Assembly: GCA_024036415.1 (NCBI GenBank) | Contig: JAMWET010000754.1 | Span: 124,001-188,000, forward strand | Direction of reading: 5' to 3' | Length of the DNA stretch: 64,000 nt | Source: Prochilodus magdalenae | Taxonomy: Eukaryota; Chordata; Actinopteri; Characiformes; Prochilodontidae | Part shown: in pieces, positions 45,466 to 57,836 of the stretch | Numbering within the stretch: position 1 is the first letter of the stretch | How the letters are laid out: every line of letters begins with the position of its first letter | Notes under the pieces: model-generated | What the model saw: only the letters and a program-made list of their open reading frames with translations | Database searches by the model: none | Told to the model about the DNA's origin: nothing | Position numbers and translations under genes: made by a program

Positions 45466-46955
45466 TAGGCCTGTGTTCCAGCGTAGAGTTAATGCGCATT
45501 CCATTAACCATGAGGAAGATAAAAAAAAGTGCTATGGCCATGATATTAATGTATCGTAAAAATGATTTTCCTACTGCAGTTGAACCCTGAACTTTTAGCA
45601 TTTTCAGGCTAGGACAGCAAACAGTATTAACATTCGCTTAAGTCTTTGTCCCGGTGCTGCTGGTGGATCAAGCGATTGCTTGTTTCAATCTTAAGTGATT
45701 CAGCGCTGAGCTGGTTGAGCTGCTCTAGGCAGGCTTGGTGTTGCATAACGTTCACGTCACAACAGTGTTGCTGTCTGTGTCAAAGCAGCCACGCACGACT
45801 TTCCTTTTTTCTTAACCATATTTTCTTCCTGAGATAAAACAAGTGATCTGGGTATTTGAATACCGGTGCCCGGAACGCTTAACTGAGTATTCAGTTACCC
45901 GTGCATGTCTGATGCTTGGCCCCCTTTGTTTCCATTGCTCCAGTAAAAACCAGAGTCTGTCAACCAGCAGTGTGCCTGTTAGCATTCACTGCTGCTAGCG
46001 AACACCACACTGGCGTTGAGCTTGACACGCTGTCTTGCCGAGTACTGTGGAAAGGAGCGAGTGAGTGGGGCGGTAGTGCGACAGCAGTGGTGGCCCTGAG
46101 TCCAGAACTGTGGTGGAGAAGCAGTGGGGAGCCTCCGGGGAGCGCTCAGGTTACCACCGCCGCATCCTGCTGCATTAGCAGGGCACGGTGAAATAACAGC
46201 CTGCCATCTGGAACGGCCCACTAGCCCCCGTGCAGCCTTCCAATCACACTTTCCTCAATTAAGAGTTGTTTGTTCAGGCTAGACGTTTTCCTGCCCGCCT
46301 TTTTTCCCCTACGTTTCCTACACCTTAGGTCTTCCTCCTGACTTTGAAGTCTCCGATGCGTCCCTCGGCTTGGGTTTAGTCTCTCAGATAGCGGCGGTGT
46401 TTCGTCTTGAATGTTCAGGGTCTGCTATTTGATATTTTAAAAGCATGTGTGAAGCAGGTGTGTGAAAGGTGCGTGTGAAGTCTGTGGAGGATGAATCCTG
46501 GCTTTGTCCTGCTGAGATGTCCGCTTGCTACGCTGGGTGAAAGCACTTTGAGGGTGCAGGCCTGGCCTTCGTGCTCAACATGGCCCTCTCGTGACCCCAC
46601 TTGGGCTGAGACAATGAACACCCTTGAAAAGCTTTTTTGTTCTTCACCACCACTCTCTCTTCTCTTTGTCCCTCAGTAAGAGGGTTTTTACCTTAGCGAG
46701 TCCCTCTTTGTGCCTCTAGGCGCGTACTCTTGTGGTTCGCTGGCACTACGATCTGAGCCGCATTTGCCTAAAACGTTATCTCTTGTTGTCTGGCTGTGTT
46801 TAGAATCATGTTACTCACGAGCGCTGCTTAAAAGACGTTAACACTCTAATCCCCTCAGGTCCGTGTCTCTCTCAGTCCTTAACACAAATTGCAACCTGCG
46901 AGTTTAGCGTCAGCTTCTGTGTAATTGGTTGTTGCGGCAAAAAATTATGCCATTT
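45466..46955. other. Non-coding; CpG-elevated part at 45880-46260
   Basis: 45980-46200 has more CpG than its surroundings, with open frames on both strands (45916-46191 plus, 45979-46221 minus) but no motif or splice context. 46180-46270 ('TTCCTCAATTAAGAGTTG') looks unique and could be regulatory. No gene is supported. Confidence 0.4.
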
Positions 46956-46959
46956 TTAC

Positions 46960-47370
46960 GAGGCCTAGAATCTTAACGGACTCATGCGCCATATGAAGCA
47001 GTTTTTTTATACTGTAAATGTGTCTAAAGAGCTTGCCGGGGCCGGAGAGCCTTCAAGGGTTATAGCCAACGAGCTAATTAATGCAAAGTACAGCTGCGGG
47101 ATTCAAGCTCATAACCGGCTTCTCCTGCACCAGCAGTAATCAGTAGGCTTTCACAGATGTACATAGAGAACAGACCCGCAGGAGCAGGAGTGTGGGCCCC
47201 CTCGCTTAATAATCCGGCACATGCCGAGAAAAATATACTGTATATAAATGAACCTCTAAACCTGCACCTAGCGAGCTCATCTGTGGATTGAGTTGGAGCT
47301 CCACTGCTTGAATTAATTAATTCTGCTCAGCTAATTTAATTTCAGCAACCATGTGCTTCTCCAGATTTTC
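46960..47370. promoter_or_regulatory. Candidate conserved cis-regulatory segment
   Basis: Unique block with 'GAGCTAATTAATGCAAAG', 'CAGCAGTAATCAGTAGG', 'GAATTAATTAATTCTG' (an ATTAATTAAT palindromic core near 47312-47324) and 'GCTAATTTAATTTCAGC'. Homeodomain-type sites are dense and no coding frame fits. Enhancer function is inferred. Confidence 0.37.
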
Positions 47371-48289
47371 GAATGTGTGGGGGAATAAAAAAAAGAACGT
47401 AGGTTTGGCATTAGCTTCGGAGGTAACATGATAGGCAACATGGTTTCCACGAGTTTCTTCTTCCTTCTTTGACATGCTGTTCCGCTGACTGATAGACAGG
47501 TGCTTTGTTTGGGGTATTTTTAGCCGTGACTCATCCCCTGGAGTGCCTTTTAGTGTGAGAGTGATTTGCACAGTCTCTCAGGTGTCATCAGGGTGGGTTT
47601 GATCCTCGCCTTGAAAGCCAAAGTGAGGGAAAGAAGCGTAAAGAATAAACTGGCATTGATAGTGCACCTTGGGTGCATGACCGTGTACCAGCAGTCGTGC
47701 TCCTTTGTGTTAGGGAGGGAAAGGAAGTCTTTACGTCCAAATGCCTGCTTATGTTTTTATTTAAACCCTTTTTACAACAATGCCAGCGCCATGCTTCTTT
47801 AAAGTAGTGATAGAAAACACAGAAGCACAAAGGAAGCTTGATATATGGATCCATTATAGCATTCCCTGTATGCGCATGCACACGTTGTTCAACTGCTCTA
47901 GGGGTTTAGCAAAGGGGACTTCAGCGGGACTGAGCGAGAAGAGAATGCTTGTGGTTATTGTTATAAATTACATCACAACTTTTGAGCATATCGTGGGTTT
48001 CGGGTGGGATAGGTACTGATGACAGGTATAAGTCTTTGTATGTCTGTGAATCATACATGCATTGTGGACAGTCCTTGCCCAAATACTGGAGGCTCCAGTC
48101 TGGAAGCCTGACTATCTGAGGTTTTTTACAGGCACAGCAGGACAATGAAGCCCATAAGCTGTTCATGGCACTTTGAGCCATGCTGTCAGCTTATCAGAGC
48201 ATGCAGGGTGGGTGCCCAAGATGCCAGGGAGATACAGGTAGCAGTGGGAGTGCCATTTGAACCTGCCTCTTAGCATCTTTCCTGCTATC
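47371..48289. other. Non-coding, no gene seen
   Basis: Overlapping short frames on both strands at 47566-48181 have no domain. The sequence is mixed and mostly unique. Confidence 0.45.
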
Positions 48290-49260
48290 AGTGACAACCA
48301 TCGTAAGTGAGAAGGGCTTTTGAGCACCGCTGAGGCGCGCTTCCTAAAGCGACGCGACTAGCGCCGAATTCCCACTAGTCACGGATTCACTGACCACTGT
48401 CATGTGGAGTTGATGGGCTTTAAAAGAGACGTCTCCTGGAGGAGTGCAAAGAGATTTCACTGGGGAATGTGTGTTTTGCGAGTCGATCTGGCAGCAGTCA
48501 CCTGGACACCGTATCTTGTCCCGAACGTGGGCTGCTTAATTAGAATTGGACTTTAATTATACGCCATTGCAGACAGATGAGTGTGTTTTGCCATTAAACA
48601 CGCTCCCCATCGCAGCCCCCCCACTCCTCTGTCGTCCCTTTAGGAGTTCTCCAATCATTTCATTTTCAATCACTTTGCCGCTCCATTAAGTTTCAGCCAC
48701 ACACACACACAAACACACAGAGGCGCAAAAGAAAGACGGCATAACAACGAAAAGGCTGACTCAGCGCATCACCAGCCATGGTGAGCCTTCCCATCCAGCT
48801 TTCTCCGACGAGCTCCAACTCCGAATCCCGCTTGTGTAACCATTTACCCCTGTCTCCATTTGGTTAATAGATCCATTAGGCAGGATGTGAAGGAGAGGGA
48901 AATTAGAGAGAGTAGAGAGCGAGTGTGTGTATGTGTGGCGCAATCTGAGTGTGTGACACGTTAATTCAGCGTAATTTATGACAGGGAGCGCTGCGGGGAG
49001 ACGTTTTCCTGTGCGAGTTGTGTCTCATAGGGTCCTTCTCTTACATTTCTTTCTCCATCACTGCCATTACAGCACCATCTCGCTAACATCCGCCTGATGC
49101 AAGTACAGAGCAAGTCGCCCTGCTGGAGGCAGGCAATAGCCGAGGAAAGTCTTAGCATTCCGTGCTAGCATGCTGCATAGGTGGGGGGCTAAAAGCACAC
49201 CTGCGGAGAGAGTGGAGGCTAATCGGATTTCCCTCGCACCGTTATGGCCACTCGCTGCTT
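48290..49260. promoter_or_regulatory. Cluster of candidate conserved regulatory segments
   Basis: 48300-48380 is CpG-dense ('GAGGCGCGCTTCC', 'AAGCGACGCGACTAGCG'). 48535-48675 has 'GCTTAATTAGAATTGG', 'GACTTTAATTATACGCC', 'TGCCATTAAACACGC' and 'CTCCATTAAGTTTCAGC'. 48820-48990 has 'TTTGGTTAATAGATCC' and 'CACGTTAATTCAGCGTAATT'. The block is repeat-poor apart from a short (CA)n run at about 48701-48718. No exon was recognised. It is the longest enhancer-like stretch in the window. Confidence 0.35.
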
Positions 49261-51399
49261 CTCTTATGGTTTATATTTATGGACGGCTGTTGCCCTAGCC
49301 AGGTCCCCTTCCTCCAGCAACCCCCCCCCCCACCTTTCTGATTAGATCCTGGATGACGGCTATGGCCCTGAGCTGTGGTGATCAATCCTAATTTACTGTG
49401 GGAATCCGATGAACATATAAAAGATTCAGTGCGCTGACCTGACCAGTTGAAAGGACGTATAGTTGTCATGCATCCATATCACTTAGAGCCGGCCACATGA
49501 AAGTAGCCATCTCTCTGTTGTTTTTGAGAGAGCTGCTGAGCATGGCTACCTCACGGACTGAATAACAATAAGAGACGTGTCCCTGTTTTCCAGGAATCAG
49601 CTTGTGTGGTACTTACTAGACCCAGAATATGCTGACCTGCCACTCACCCCAACAGGCCATCTGTTTGTTTTGGATCATGCTGATGTGTGGGATATTTGCA
49701 TGGCTTCTGCTGGCAGCTTCTCGCTTTCTCACATTGTAATTGTTAGATTTCCAGAAATATGAAACTTCACAATTCACTTGTAGTATCTGCCTGTACTAAT
49801 GCTTGTGCCAAATGTTAGAGTGCCTACTGGTGTTGCTGCTCAGCCAAGGTGACTGGTCAGTGGAGGACCATCCTCATCAAAATAACAAAGGAAATATGAT
49901 AGCAAGCTGCATTATACCCTTCATATTTTCTTCGTATCAGCCATTGCCTAAGCCCTGATTCTTGCAGAAACACTTACACACTTACTCTTACACCTCAATA
50001 TTAGGTCATAATTAAAAATATAATCTCAAGTATAGTAATCTTAGGGCAACTTTCTGTCTTACGTTGTATTGACACCTAGTTTTTTTGCTGAGTTTGTGTT
50101 CTGTATCTTCTTCATTTGTTTCAGTTGCTTTCACCCAGTAACGTACTAAATGTGCATGTAAATATCACATGAGTTCTTTGTGTTCTTTGATTGATCAGAT
50201 TGGCAGGGATTCACGTGCCTTGTTACATTCATATTTACCACCATGGAACCAATCTGAACTTTCTCCAACCTATTATAAGCTCCCCAGAAAAAAAAATAGT
50301 CATATATGCCAGGGAAGGCATCCACCAAATCTGGCAACAGCTGCACAACTCCTTGATGTCCTCTTTGTCCTGTGTGCTTAGTATAAAATCAAGACTTATC
50401 CCTCAAAAATATTCTGCATAAAACGTGTGTCGCATGAGAACAATAATGCTTAATATCTACATGTATCACAGCCAGAGTAATAAAACTAACCTTTCTTGAG
50501 GTCTACTTTACAATGACCGACTGGTTTAAGTACTGGTCAGTTTGCAGTCAGGTTGCCGGTGTCTGGCATCAGCCTGTCAAAACGTTTCACAGTCCATGTG
50601 AACAACACTTTGCAACTGCAGGCCATTATTATCAGCGGTTTCTATGCCTCTGTAAAGGGTGTTCTGAGGAAAACATGCTCTAGTGTTAAATTCACTCGTT
50701 TGGTGCAGACCATTCACTCGTTTGGTGTGAAATGAAGAACACTTTGCTTGAAAACGAAGCAGGACTCTTGATTTTTTGCAGACCACGGTTCATTGGTTTG
50801 AGCAGCCCAGTATGAGTACAGTATTGACACCTGTCAAAATGGACCAAACCAAAGGCAAAGAATCAGCCGGTCCCAAACAAACGAGGCAGGTGGCCTTAAA
50901 ATGATACGTTGTTCAAAGATGGCAGCTGTACAGGAGAGGACGAAAACTGTTTAGTTTTCTAGTATGTCAGTTACACCAGAATGTTCTAGCTTTTTTGAGC
51001 TATTTCTGGTGGTCCAATCTTGGTTGAATCTTCACATTATGTAAAAGGCATCTGTTGTGTTCAAACGGTGCATAAAAGTCAAAATCGACACAAATGTGAT
51101 ACATGTTTTTACTTGACAGTAATGATTTAATTACAGCCAGGTAACCTATGTGGAACTCAGAGTGATGGTAAACAGTCTGCTGCAGGATAAGTGGTTCGTT
51201 GGTTCTATTTACATTCTTACTTTATGTTATACAATGTTGAAAGTGCTAGAATGTAGGTTTGAATGAATGTTTTGCTGAAATATTAAAATTACACAGATAT
51301 AGCTATGGTATTCCAGATCCCTGGATAAATATTTTATTGCTTTGAATTGACTAGCTGTCTGATAGACTGCACTATTTACCAATGTTTTGAGTCACCAAC
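49261..51399. other. Non-coding, no gene seen
   Basis: C-run of 11 at 49321-49331. 49490-49565 looks unique and possibly regulatory. A 16-base exact direct repeat ATTCACTCGTTTGGTG lies at 50690-50705 and 50712-50727. Short frames (for example 50146-50421) have no motif. Confidence 0.45.
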
Positions 51400-52110
51400 C
51401 ACCCCTGCTGCTCAGCGGCGTTTATAAAATCACGGATGGGCCGTTTCCCTTCATCCAGCTATATTGCGTCATTTAATTTAGGCTTCTGCTGCTAAGCATG
51501 TTTACAGCAGCAGCATACGGCCCGCTCTATGGAGCGGGAACTTTGGACTGATGCACCCCATCCAGAGCGATGAGAAAGACGTGTGTTTGGCAGAGATGGG
51601 ATGACTCACCCCAAGTTTGTGAAGAATCACGTTTTTCTGCCTAAGCTTCCCAGCGTCTGCGTGCTCCTCTTTTCCAGTATTTTATGCAGAGCTTCTGCAA
51701 AGGAAGCTCTAAATGCGACACTCAGGCTGTTGTCGGATTTCTATCTAGCGGGCTAAGCAAATATTCATGAATTGGGACTTTAATGCCAGAGATTTAGTGT
51801 CCCCATCAAAGGAGCATTTTACATTGTGCAGTAAATTCACACGCCATGGATTGTGCTGTTGACAGCAAACTGTATTAAAGCGCGCTGTCACTGAAGCTGA
51901 AAACAGGCGATAACCCAACTGTTGCTGATCTGCTTGTTGTGAGGTTGTAGTTAAAAGTCATCTGTAACTCTGCGGTTTAACTGAGGCCTCACCCTACGAC
52001 GTGTCGCACTTAAAAGCAAGCAGAGCCAAACTGACTGCTTATCTCCATCAATTCAGGTAATTAGTCAGCTCAACACGGCTTGATTCATTGGTGGACAACT
52101 GCATTAGTGA
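51400..52110. promoter_or_regulatory. Candidate conserved cis-regulatory segment
   Basis: Unique sequence including 'TTGCGTCATTTAATTTAGGC', 'AATATTCATGAATTGGGAC', 'TTTAATGCCAGAGATTTAG', 'TTTACATTGTGCAGTAAATT' and 'GGTAATTAGTCAGCTC'. There are no transposon ends and no domain-bearing frame. Enhancer function is inferred. Confidence 0.33.
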
Positions 52111-53240
52111 CATGATGTTTGATCACTCCATTACTTATCTATTAGTTACACTAATGAATCGTCCAGTCATTGCCTGCAGGGCTTTACTCCTGCATGTTGT
52201 AGGTGAAAAATCATATATGCAAAAGCCATCCGCACACAAGATGTGTAGGTGTGAAGTATGCAGCTTAAACCATAACCTTATTATGCTTTGTACATTTTAG
52301 ACCTGCCACAAATATTGTACAATCCTCCTCCCCTCCCAACATATCCCAACTGGCTGAACTTGTATAGTAAAGCTATTAAACGTATAAGCTGATAATCATT
52401 ATTTTTATTAGGTGTGGGTTTCACATTCATATATTTATAATTTGAATCTGATATTTTGATTTTGATTTTGATTTATTTGATCTTCATCCTTTGGGTTGAG
52501 AGAAAACATTCATAAAAGAAGCTGCAAGACATTATATTAACGTTTGCAATTTTAATTATCATTGAATATTGTTGCTATTAATATTAAAAAGAATATTATA
52601 TAATAATAGTATAACAATAATGAAATATATATAGTCATAATGAAATAGAATATTGAATATAAATTATTTAAGACCATCAATAACAAAAATTAGCAGCAGC
52701 TTCATGTTCTATGGACTTGTTTTGTGCCAGGGGAAACATGGCAGAAGCCAGAAACGGCACACAGGAGATTATTCAGCCATCTAAAAGAGAAGTAAGTCTG
52801 TAGTGTGGTGGTATTTTGGTTTTTATAAGAGTGCAGAGGGAGACTTGATTGAAGACGCTCACCCTGTCTGCAGAACACGCTGAAAGAACAGCGTTGCAAA
52901 AGGGGGCAACATTTCCTGCTGGTGAATAAGAAGCCGACTTCAATCTTGTATTGAAAGTGCACATCAGATAGTTTGATGGTCTAAATGACCTTATCAGAAA
53001 ATGTTCCCCGCTTTTAAATTCTATTTAGGATGCTTTGAAAGCCTAGATCACTGAGGGATGGGGGATATTAAGCTGTGTTGGTTCTGAATTACAAACTCAT
53101 GTTTGAACCTCTCATGGCCACAGAGTGGCACCTTTAATGTTCAGACGCATGATATGATTTTTTACATGTTTACAAAAGAACCTCTGCCTCTGCTATTATT
53201 ACAGTGTTATTATTATAATGGTGGCTTTCAACATAAAACC
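52111..53240. other. Non-coding; AT-rich low complexity at 52430-52680
   Basis: 52455-52475 is a (GATTTT)n-like run and 52540-52670 is AATAT-rich. The rest is featureless; the minus-strand frames at 52702-52964 have no motif. Confidence 0.5.
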
Positions 53241-53520
53241 TGGACAGCACAGTGGGTAGCCTTGGAGCGAGAAGGCCTGGGTTTGATTCCCCAACCAGGC
53301 CATCCATGTACATGTGGGTTATCTTTGGGTGCTCCAGTTTCCTCTTACAGTCCAGTAGCATGCAGTCAGCTAAGTTGCCCCTATATTGCCCCTAGGTATG
53401 TCTGTGTGTCTGCCCCATCATAGACTGGTGACCAGTTTAGGATGTCTTGGAACAGGTTCTAGCTACCTGCATCCCAAGGGGATAAGTGACTTAGAGATTT
53501 CTGAGGAATGAATAAATATG
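53241..53520 (+). repeat. SINE-like interspersed repeat, same family as 2686-2985
   Basis: The tRNA-like head 'CACAGTGGGTAGC' and B-box-like 'GGGTTTGATTCCCC' (53279-53292) are followed by 'GGGTGCTCCAGTTTCCTC', 'ACAGTCCAGTAGCATGCAG', 'CATAGACTGGTGACCAGTTT' and a tail 'CCCAAGGGGATAAGTGAC'. The block order is as in the copy near the left edge. It is about 280 bases long and diverged. The frames across it are chance. Confidence 0.72.
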
Positions 53521-54649
53521 AAACGCTGGTTTGTGTATCAGTACGTTTCAAACATTTTCAGCGCAGTTTAACAATACTGGGATAATAATGAGAACCATTC
53601 ATTAATAATTTTGGTCACTATAATCATGATGTCAAATTATATCATGGTCTAAAGCCAAATAATGTGTCTAAAGGAAACTTTTACTGGAGCAGTAACCTTT
53701 AGCGAGCAGCGGTGAGTAATGTTTGTTTATCGGAGCTCAGACTGTGTCTGTTGGGAGCTATTTTGTATTGATGAGTATTCAGTTACTTTTACCACATTAG
53801 CTTCTTAGGTAATAACCATCTGCATACATGTTATTTTAGGAGTAGCACATAGCCAGATTAGACTTCCACATATTGGGTCTATTTCAGTCTAGTTCGTTTT
53901 AATTTCAGCTTTATAACGTTGATTAGGGGTGTTATACTGACATGTGCTTTCCTCCAGTGACCTCTACCTCTAGTTCTCTTTCCTCTTTGAGTTTTCTTAT
54001 ATTCAATATTAAGCCTGCAGGGGTATTTTGTTACTGGAATGGCAAAGTGATGTTCTGGTGTTTACAAACAGCCTGTTTGTAAGGCAGTACTTGGCGTTTT
54101 TTACTAAGTTGTTATTCGGCGAGTGAGAGTAGCACTTCAGGGAGGAGATATAGCCGAACAGGTGTATTTTCAACCTGCCTTTTCTTTCTCTCTGTAGAAA
54201 CACGATGCTGGGTAGTTTATCAGACTGTCGAGGAAAGGTATCTTTTTGCCTGTCTGCTTTTAGAGTAGATGTAGCTAAAGAGAAATCTGGAGCAGAGCTT
54301 TTGGTCTCCCATTTTATGGGCTTGATAAAAGAGAGAGCAGGGTGGAATTGACGGTGCACTGTTGTCCGGGACTGCTCCGAACTCGCATCATTGGAGGCAA
54401 TAAGCACCCCCGCTGTCACCTGAAAGCTGTTGGAACATGAACGTCCCCGCCCAGTTCGACACACTTTCTGCACATCCAACTTGCTCTGGAGTTTTCTTAG
54501 CCTGCTATCTTGCTGGAGCTGTAATTGGTTCCCTGTTAGCTCTACAGGGGCTAGTACTTTCTCCAAGAAAGGTCTGGTTATTCCCAACAGGAAGCATCAA
54601 TCAGAAACAGTGATCTGACTTGCAGGTTAGCCACTTTGTCCTGCAAGTG
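53521..54649. other. Non-coding; 192-codon minus-strand open frame without features
   Basis: The minus-strand frame at 54587-54009 is one of the longest in the window, but it shows no domain, signal peptide, membrane segment or family motif, and its composition is ordinary. It has no visible splice partners. Chance is the best explanation; an unrecognised single-exon or terminal exon cannot be fully excluded. Confidence 0.45.
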
Positions 54650-54780
54650 CGTTCTTAAAAATGGTTCCTCTGAGCAATAAAGAACCCTTTTATAGAACCT
54701 TTAGAAAGTTTGCACAATGTAAAGGAGGTTCTATACCACTGACAACCGTGCATCCAAGTCAAGAACCATTTTAAGAGTAT
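54650..54780. mobile_element. Short palindromic (MITE-like) element, 131 bp
   Basis: 'GTTCTTAAAAATGGTTC' at the left is mirrored by 'GAACCATTTTAAGAG' at the right, with inner 'AAGAACCC' and 'TAGAACCTTTAG' words. This is the pattern of the abundant 'GGTTCTT' palindromic elements of otophysan fish. The precise family and target duplication were not resolved. Confidence 0.6.
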
Positions 54781-55639
54781 GTGTATGTGGGAGTACTTTG
54801 TTGCTGGCCATGCCCCAAAGGGTCCAGTGGCCATGGGATAGAGATTTGATGTTTGATCCCCACCTCAAATCGGATAGAAGCTGACCAAGGCTCACGTGAT
54901 GCAGATTTGAGCTGCGTTCTATCATTCAGGCGGCCAGGCTGGGATTTAGCCTTATACTTTTATATTGTTGAGCGGACTGTAATGTGCTCAGCTGTAGACT
55001 TTTCACTGAGCGATCAAAGCGCATGCACACAAACAACTGCCGGCTTTAAAAGTGCTTAAAACCTCGCCTTGCTTGTGCCATCTGCATGTGACTGAAGGTT
55101 GACAGCTCCGAGATCCAGCAGCAGAGACTACAAAGAATTACTCAGCAAAGATTATCCAGGAAAAAACAGAGCAAAACAAACTAGTGGTCCCATTTTAGTT
55201 GCAGGGGCTCGTTCCGATAAGCCTTTATTTATTTATTGTTACATAAACAGACAGTCGGGATGATCAAGCTGATTAAAGTGATTGAATTCAACTATTTGTT
55301 AGGTTCTATTTTTGGGCAGGTCAGGCTGTCATGATGGAAAAGGGCATCAAGCTCATTCTGGCACTGCTGTTAAGTTTGAGTTTAGCAACTGAATAGACAC
55401 GTCTCTGAAAGACTTCTGTCTCAGGTTAATCTCATTGAAGCTGCCTGAAACACACGTTATTTATTTATTTATTTATTTAGTTAGTTATTATAGCAGGTTA
55501 CTTTCTATTCTTTGGCCCACATTTCTCTTTTTCTTTTCTCCTCTGATTTCCTCTGGACGTGTGGAAAATGCGGAAAGATGATTGTGGAATATGCTTTAGT
55601 CTCAATCATTTAAATTGCATTTGAATCTCTGTAGATTAC
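54781..55639. other. Non-coding, no recognised feature
   Basis: An (ATTT)n run lies at about 55460-55480. No frame or repeat end is supported. Confidence 0.5.
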
Positions 55640-55770
55640 AGCAGTTCAGAGAAGCAGTGAAGGATTAGGCTGCGATGGATGTCATAAGGCCGCGTTATCG
55701 ACATTTGCCTGTTAAGAACTTGATTTACTTGGAGGATTATGTTGATGGTGTTGACATAGCATAAGCATCT
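55640..55770. promoter_or_regulatory. Candidate conserved cis-regulatory segment (short)
   Basis: Unique run with 'GGATTAGGCTGCGATGG' (a bicoid/OTX-like GGATTA), 'AAGGCCGCGTTATCGAC' and 'TTACTTGGAGGATTATG' (a second GGATTA). No coding frame. Inferred only. Confidence 0.27.
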
Positions 55771-56224
55771 TACAAATGATAAACATACAGTGCATACACA
55801 AGTGCTTTAGATGCCAGGCTTCGTTCTGGATGCCTCATGCTAATTAGGGAACGGGTTACAGAGTGAGTTTAGAAAAACAGGTTCAGAATTTGAACTGCTA
55901 TATGCCAGCTCAGTGTAGCTCAACAATGTAAACTGCTGCTTCAAGTAATTTCTGGTTTCTGTAAAGGAGTGAAACAACGGAACATATATCGCCCCCTATG
56001 CTTCCTCTTATGTACTGCAGTATATCACAATGACTAGGTGTATCACATCATCATCATGAAAACCATGTGGATCTTTGATTTTGAGGTAACACATCAGCAG
56101 GTTAATGTTTTTGTTTCACAATCAACATTTCCAATGCCTAATCGACTTTGCTGTCTAAGCGCTGCGGCCACACATGTAATACGTAAGCCCTACATGAGCT
56201 TAAATCTGCTCTTGGCATTCGCTT
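55771..56224. other. Non-coding, no recognised feature
   Basis: Short plus-strand frame at 56038-56229 without motif. Nothing else was seen. Confidence 0.5.
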
Positions 56225-56640
56225 TCTAGCACCGACTGGTGTCCCCTCTCCTTTTGCTTTTGCTTCCATCTCACGCTCGTGGAGGACGCGCGGCAGCTGC
56301 ATGAAAAACACATGATGCCATACTGCGGAAAAATAGTGCGCAACATGGGAATAGGCCGTGCCTCAGCGTTCTCGGCCTCGATGCATGCGCGCGCACACAC
56401 ATACACGCGCACAGAGCCCGGAGACAAGAAGCTTTTTCAATGGCACCATCACTGCTAGCTCCATCCCTGCCTCGTGGAACAGAAGGTGTATTTTTAAACC
56501 AGCGCTTGTGTGGAAAGCTGAAAATGCTGTCCGTGCTCTGCTTCCCCTTCAGTGCAAAACGTTCCTCCTCGCTGTCGCCTGAGATGTATGTGAAACTCGG
56601 GGCGCTGAGCGCTTTTCGTGTGTTGTGAAGAAGGGAGCGA
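56225..56640. promoter_or_regulatory. CpG-rich segment, possible alternative promoter or CpG island
   Basis: A hand count gives about 29 CpG in roughly 420 bases, including 'GACGCGCGGCAGCTGC' and an alternating 'ATGCGCGCGCACACACATAC' run with Z-DNA potential near 56385-56408. Overlapping short frames on both strands carry no domain. No convincing splice donor pairs with it. Strand and gene are unknown. Confidence 0.28.
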
Positions 56641-57044
56641 GACAGAACAGGACTGTGCCTTAGAGGAAGGGGAAAAAGGAGATAGAGGAGGGTTGAGCAC
56701 GGCTCCAGCTGTATGCTTCAGTAATCTCATTGAGAGTGGTGTAGCTGGGGGAAGGGGCAGTGCCCTCTCGGTGCTGGCCCTGGCAAGTCAACATGTTTTT
56801 GATTGTTGTTGTTTGTCTGCTTTTGGTGCTGGAGGGATTTCAGGCAGTTTGATTATTGCTTAGCTGCTTTTAGGACTCTGGACCTCAACCCGGGTTGTAA
56901 ATCAGTGGCCAGCAGAAGAGACATAATGAGCTGTAATTGTTCACCAATGACCCAGTGAGGCCTCAAATGCTCACCTGTCCTCTAGCCACCAAGCAGCCAC
57001 TGCCTTTATAAGACGCATTCCATGAGTGAGAGCTTCCATATGCA
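56641..57044. other. Non-coding, no recognised feature
   Basis: Mixed unique sequence between the CpG-rich segment and the pyrimidine tract. The frame at 56618-56863 has no motif. Confidence 0.45.
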
Positions 57045-57559
57045 CTCTCTTTCTTTCATTTTCTCTCTCTTTCTGTTCTCTTTTTACCCCTCTCTATACA
57101 TATATATCTCCTTTTTATCTCTTGCGCTTTCTCTTACCTCTCTCTCGCCACTCCCCCTTCTGTCCTTTCTCCAGTCTGTCCCCCTCTCTGTCTCTCTTTT
57201 CTTCTCTTTTCCTTATTTCTCTCTGTACTGCTCTTTTCTCTCTTGCTGTTTTGCCACTTTCTCCATTCTCTCTAACTCTCTCACCTTTTCTCTTCTTTCT
57301 GTATTTCCACCCTCTCGCTCTCTCTGTCCCTGACCTTTCTCCTTTTTTCTTTTTTCTCTTCTTTTTTCTGCCTCTCTCAGGCTGAACCTCTCTCACTCAA
57401 CCCCATCTCTGTCTCCTCTACTCCTTTCTTTTGCTCTCTTTTGTCTTTTTCTTTTTTCCTGCTCTTTCTCCCTTTCTGTCTTTTTATTGCTCTCCTTCTC
57501 ACTTTCACAGACTCAGTCCCCCTCTCTCTCCCTGTTCTGCCCTCTCTTATCTCTTTTCA

Positions 57560-57594
<35 letters not shown>

Positions 57595-57765
57595 ACTCTC
57601 TCTCTCACTCTCTCTCTCTCTCTCTCTCTTCCTGATCCACTCTCTTTTTTCTGTCTCTTCTTTCTGTTTCCCTGAGTCTGTCCCTCTTTCACTCATCCCT
57701 ATCTCTTTTTCCTCTTTCTCCCTCTCACAGACTTAATCCCTCTCTCTTTCCCTCCCTGCTCTCTG

Positions 57766-57836
<71 letters not shown>

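Noticed and set aside
54009..54587. 192-codon minus-strand open frame
   Set aside because: No family motif, membrane segment or splice partner. The length is only slightly unusual for 64 kb scanned in six frames.
57022..57736. Several Ser/Leu/Phe-rich and Lys/Arg/Glu-rich frames
   Set aside because: Translations of the polypyrimidine tract in different frames.
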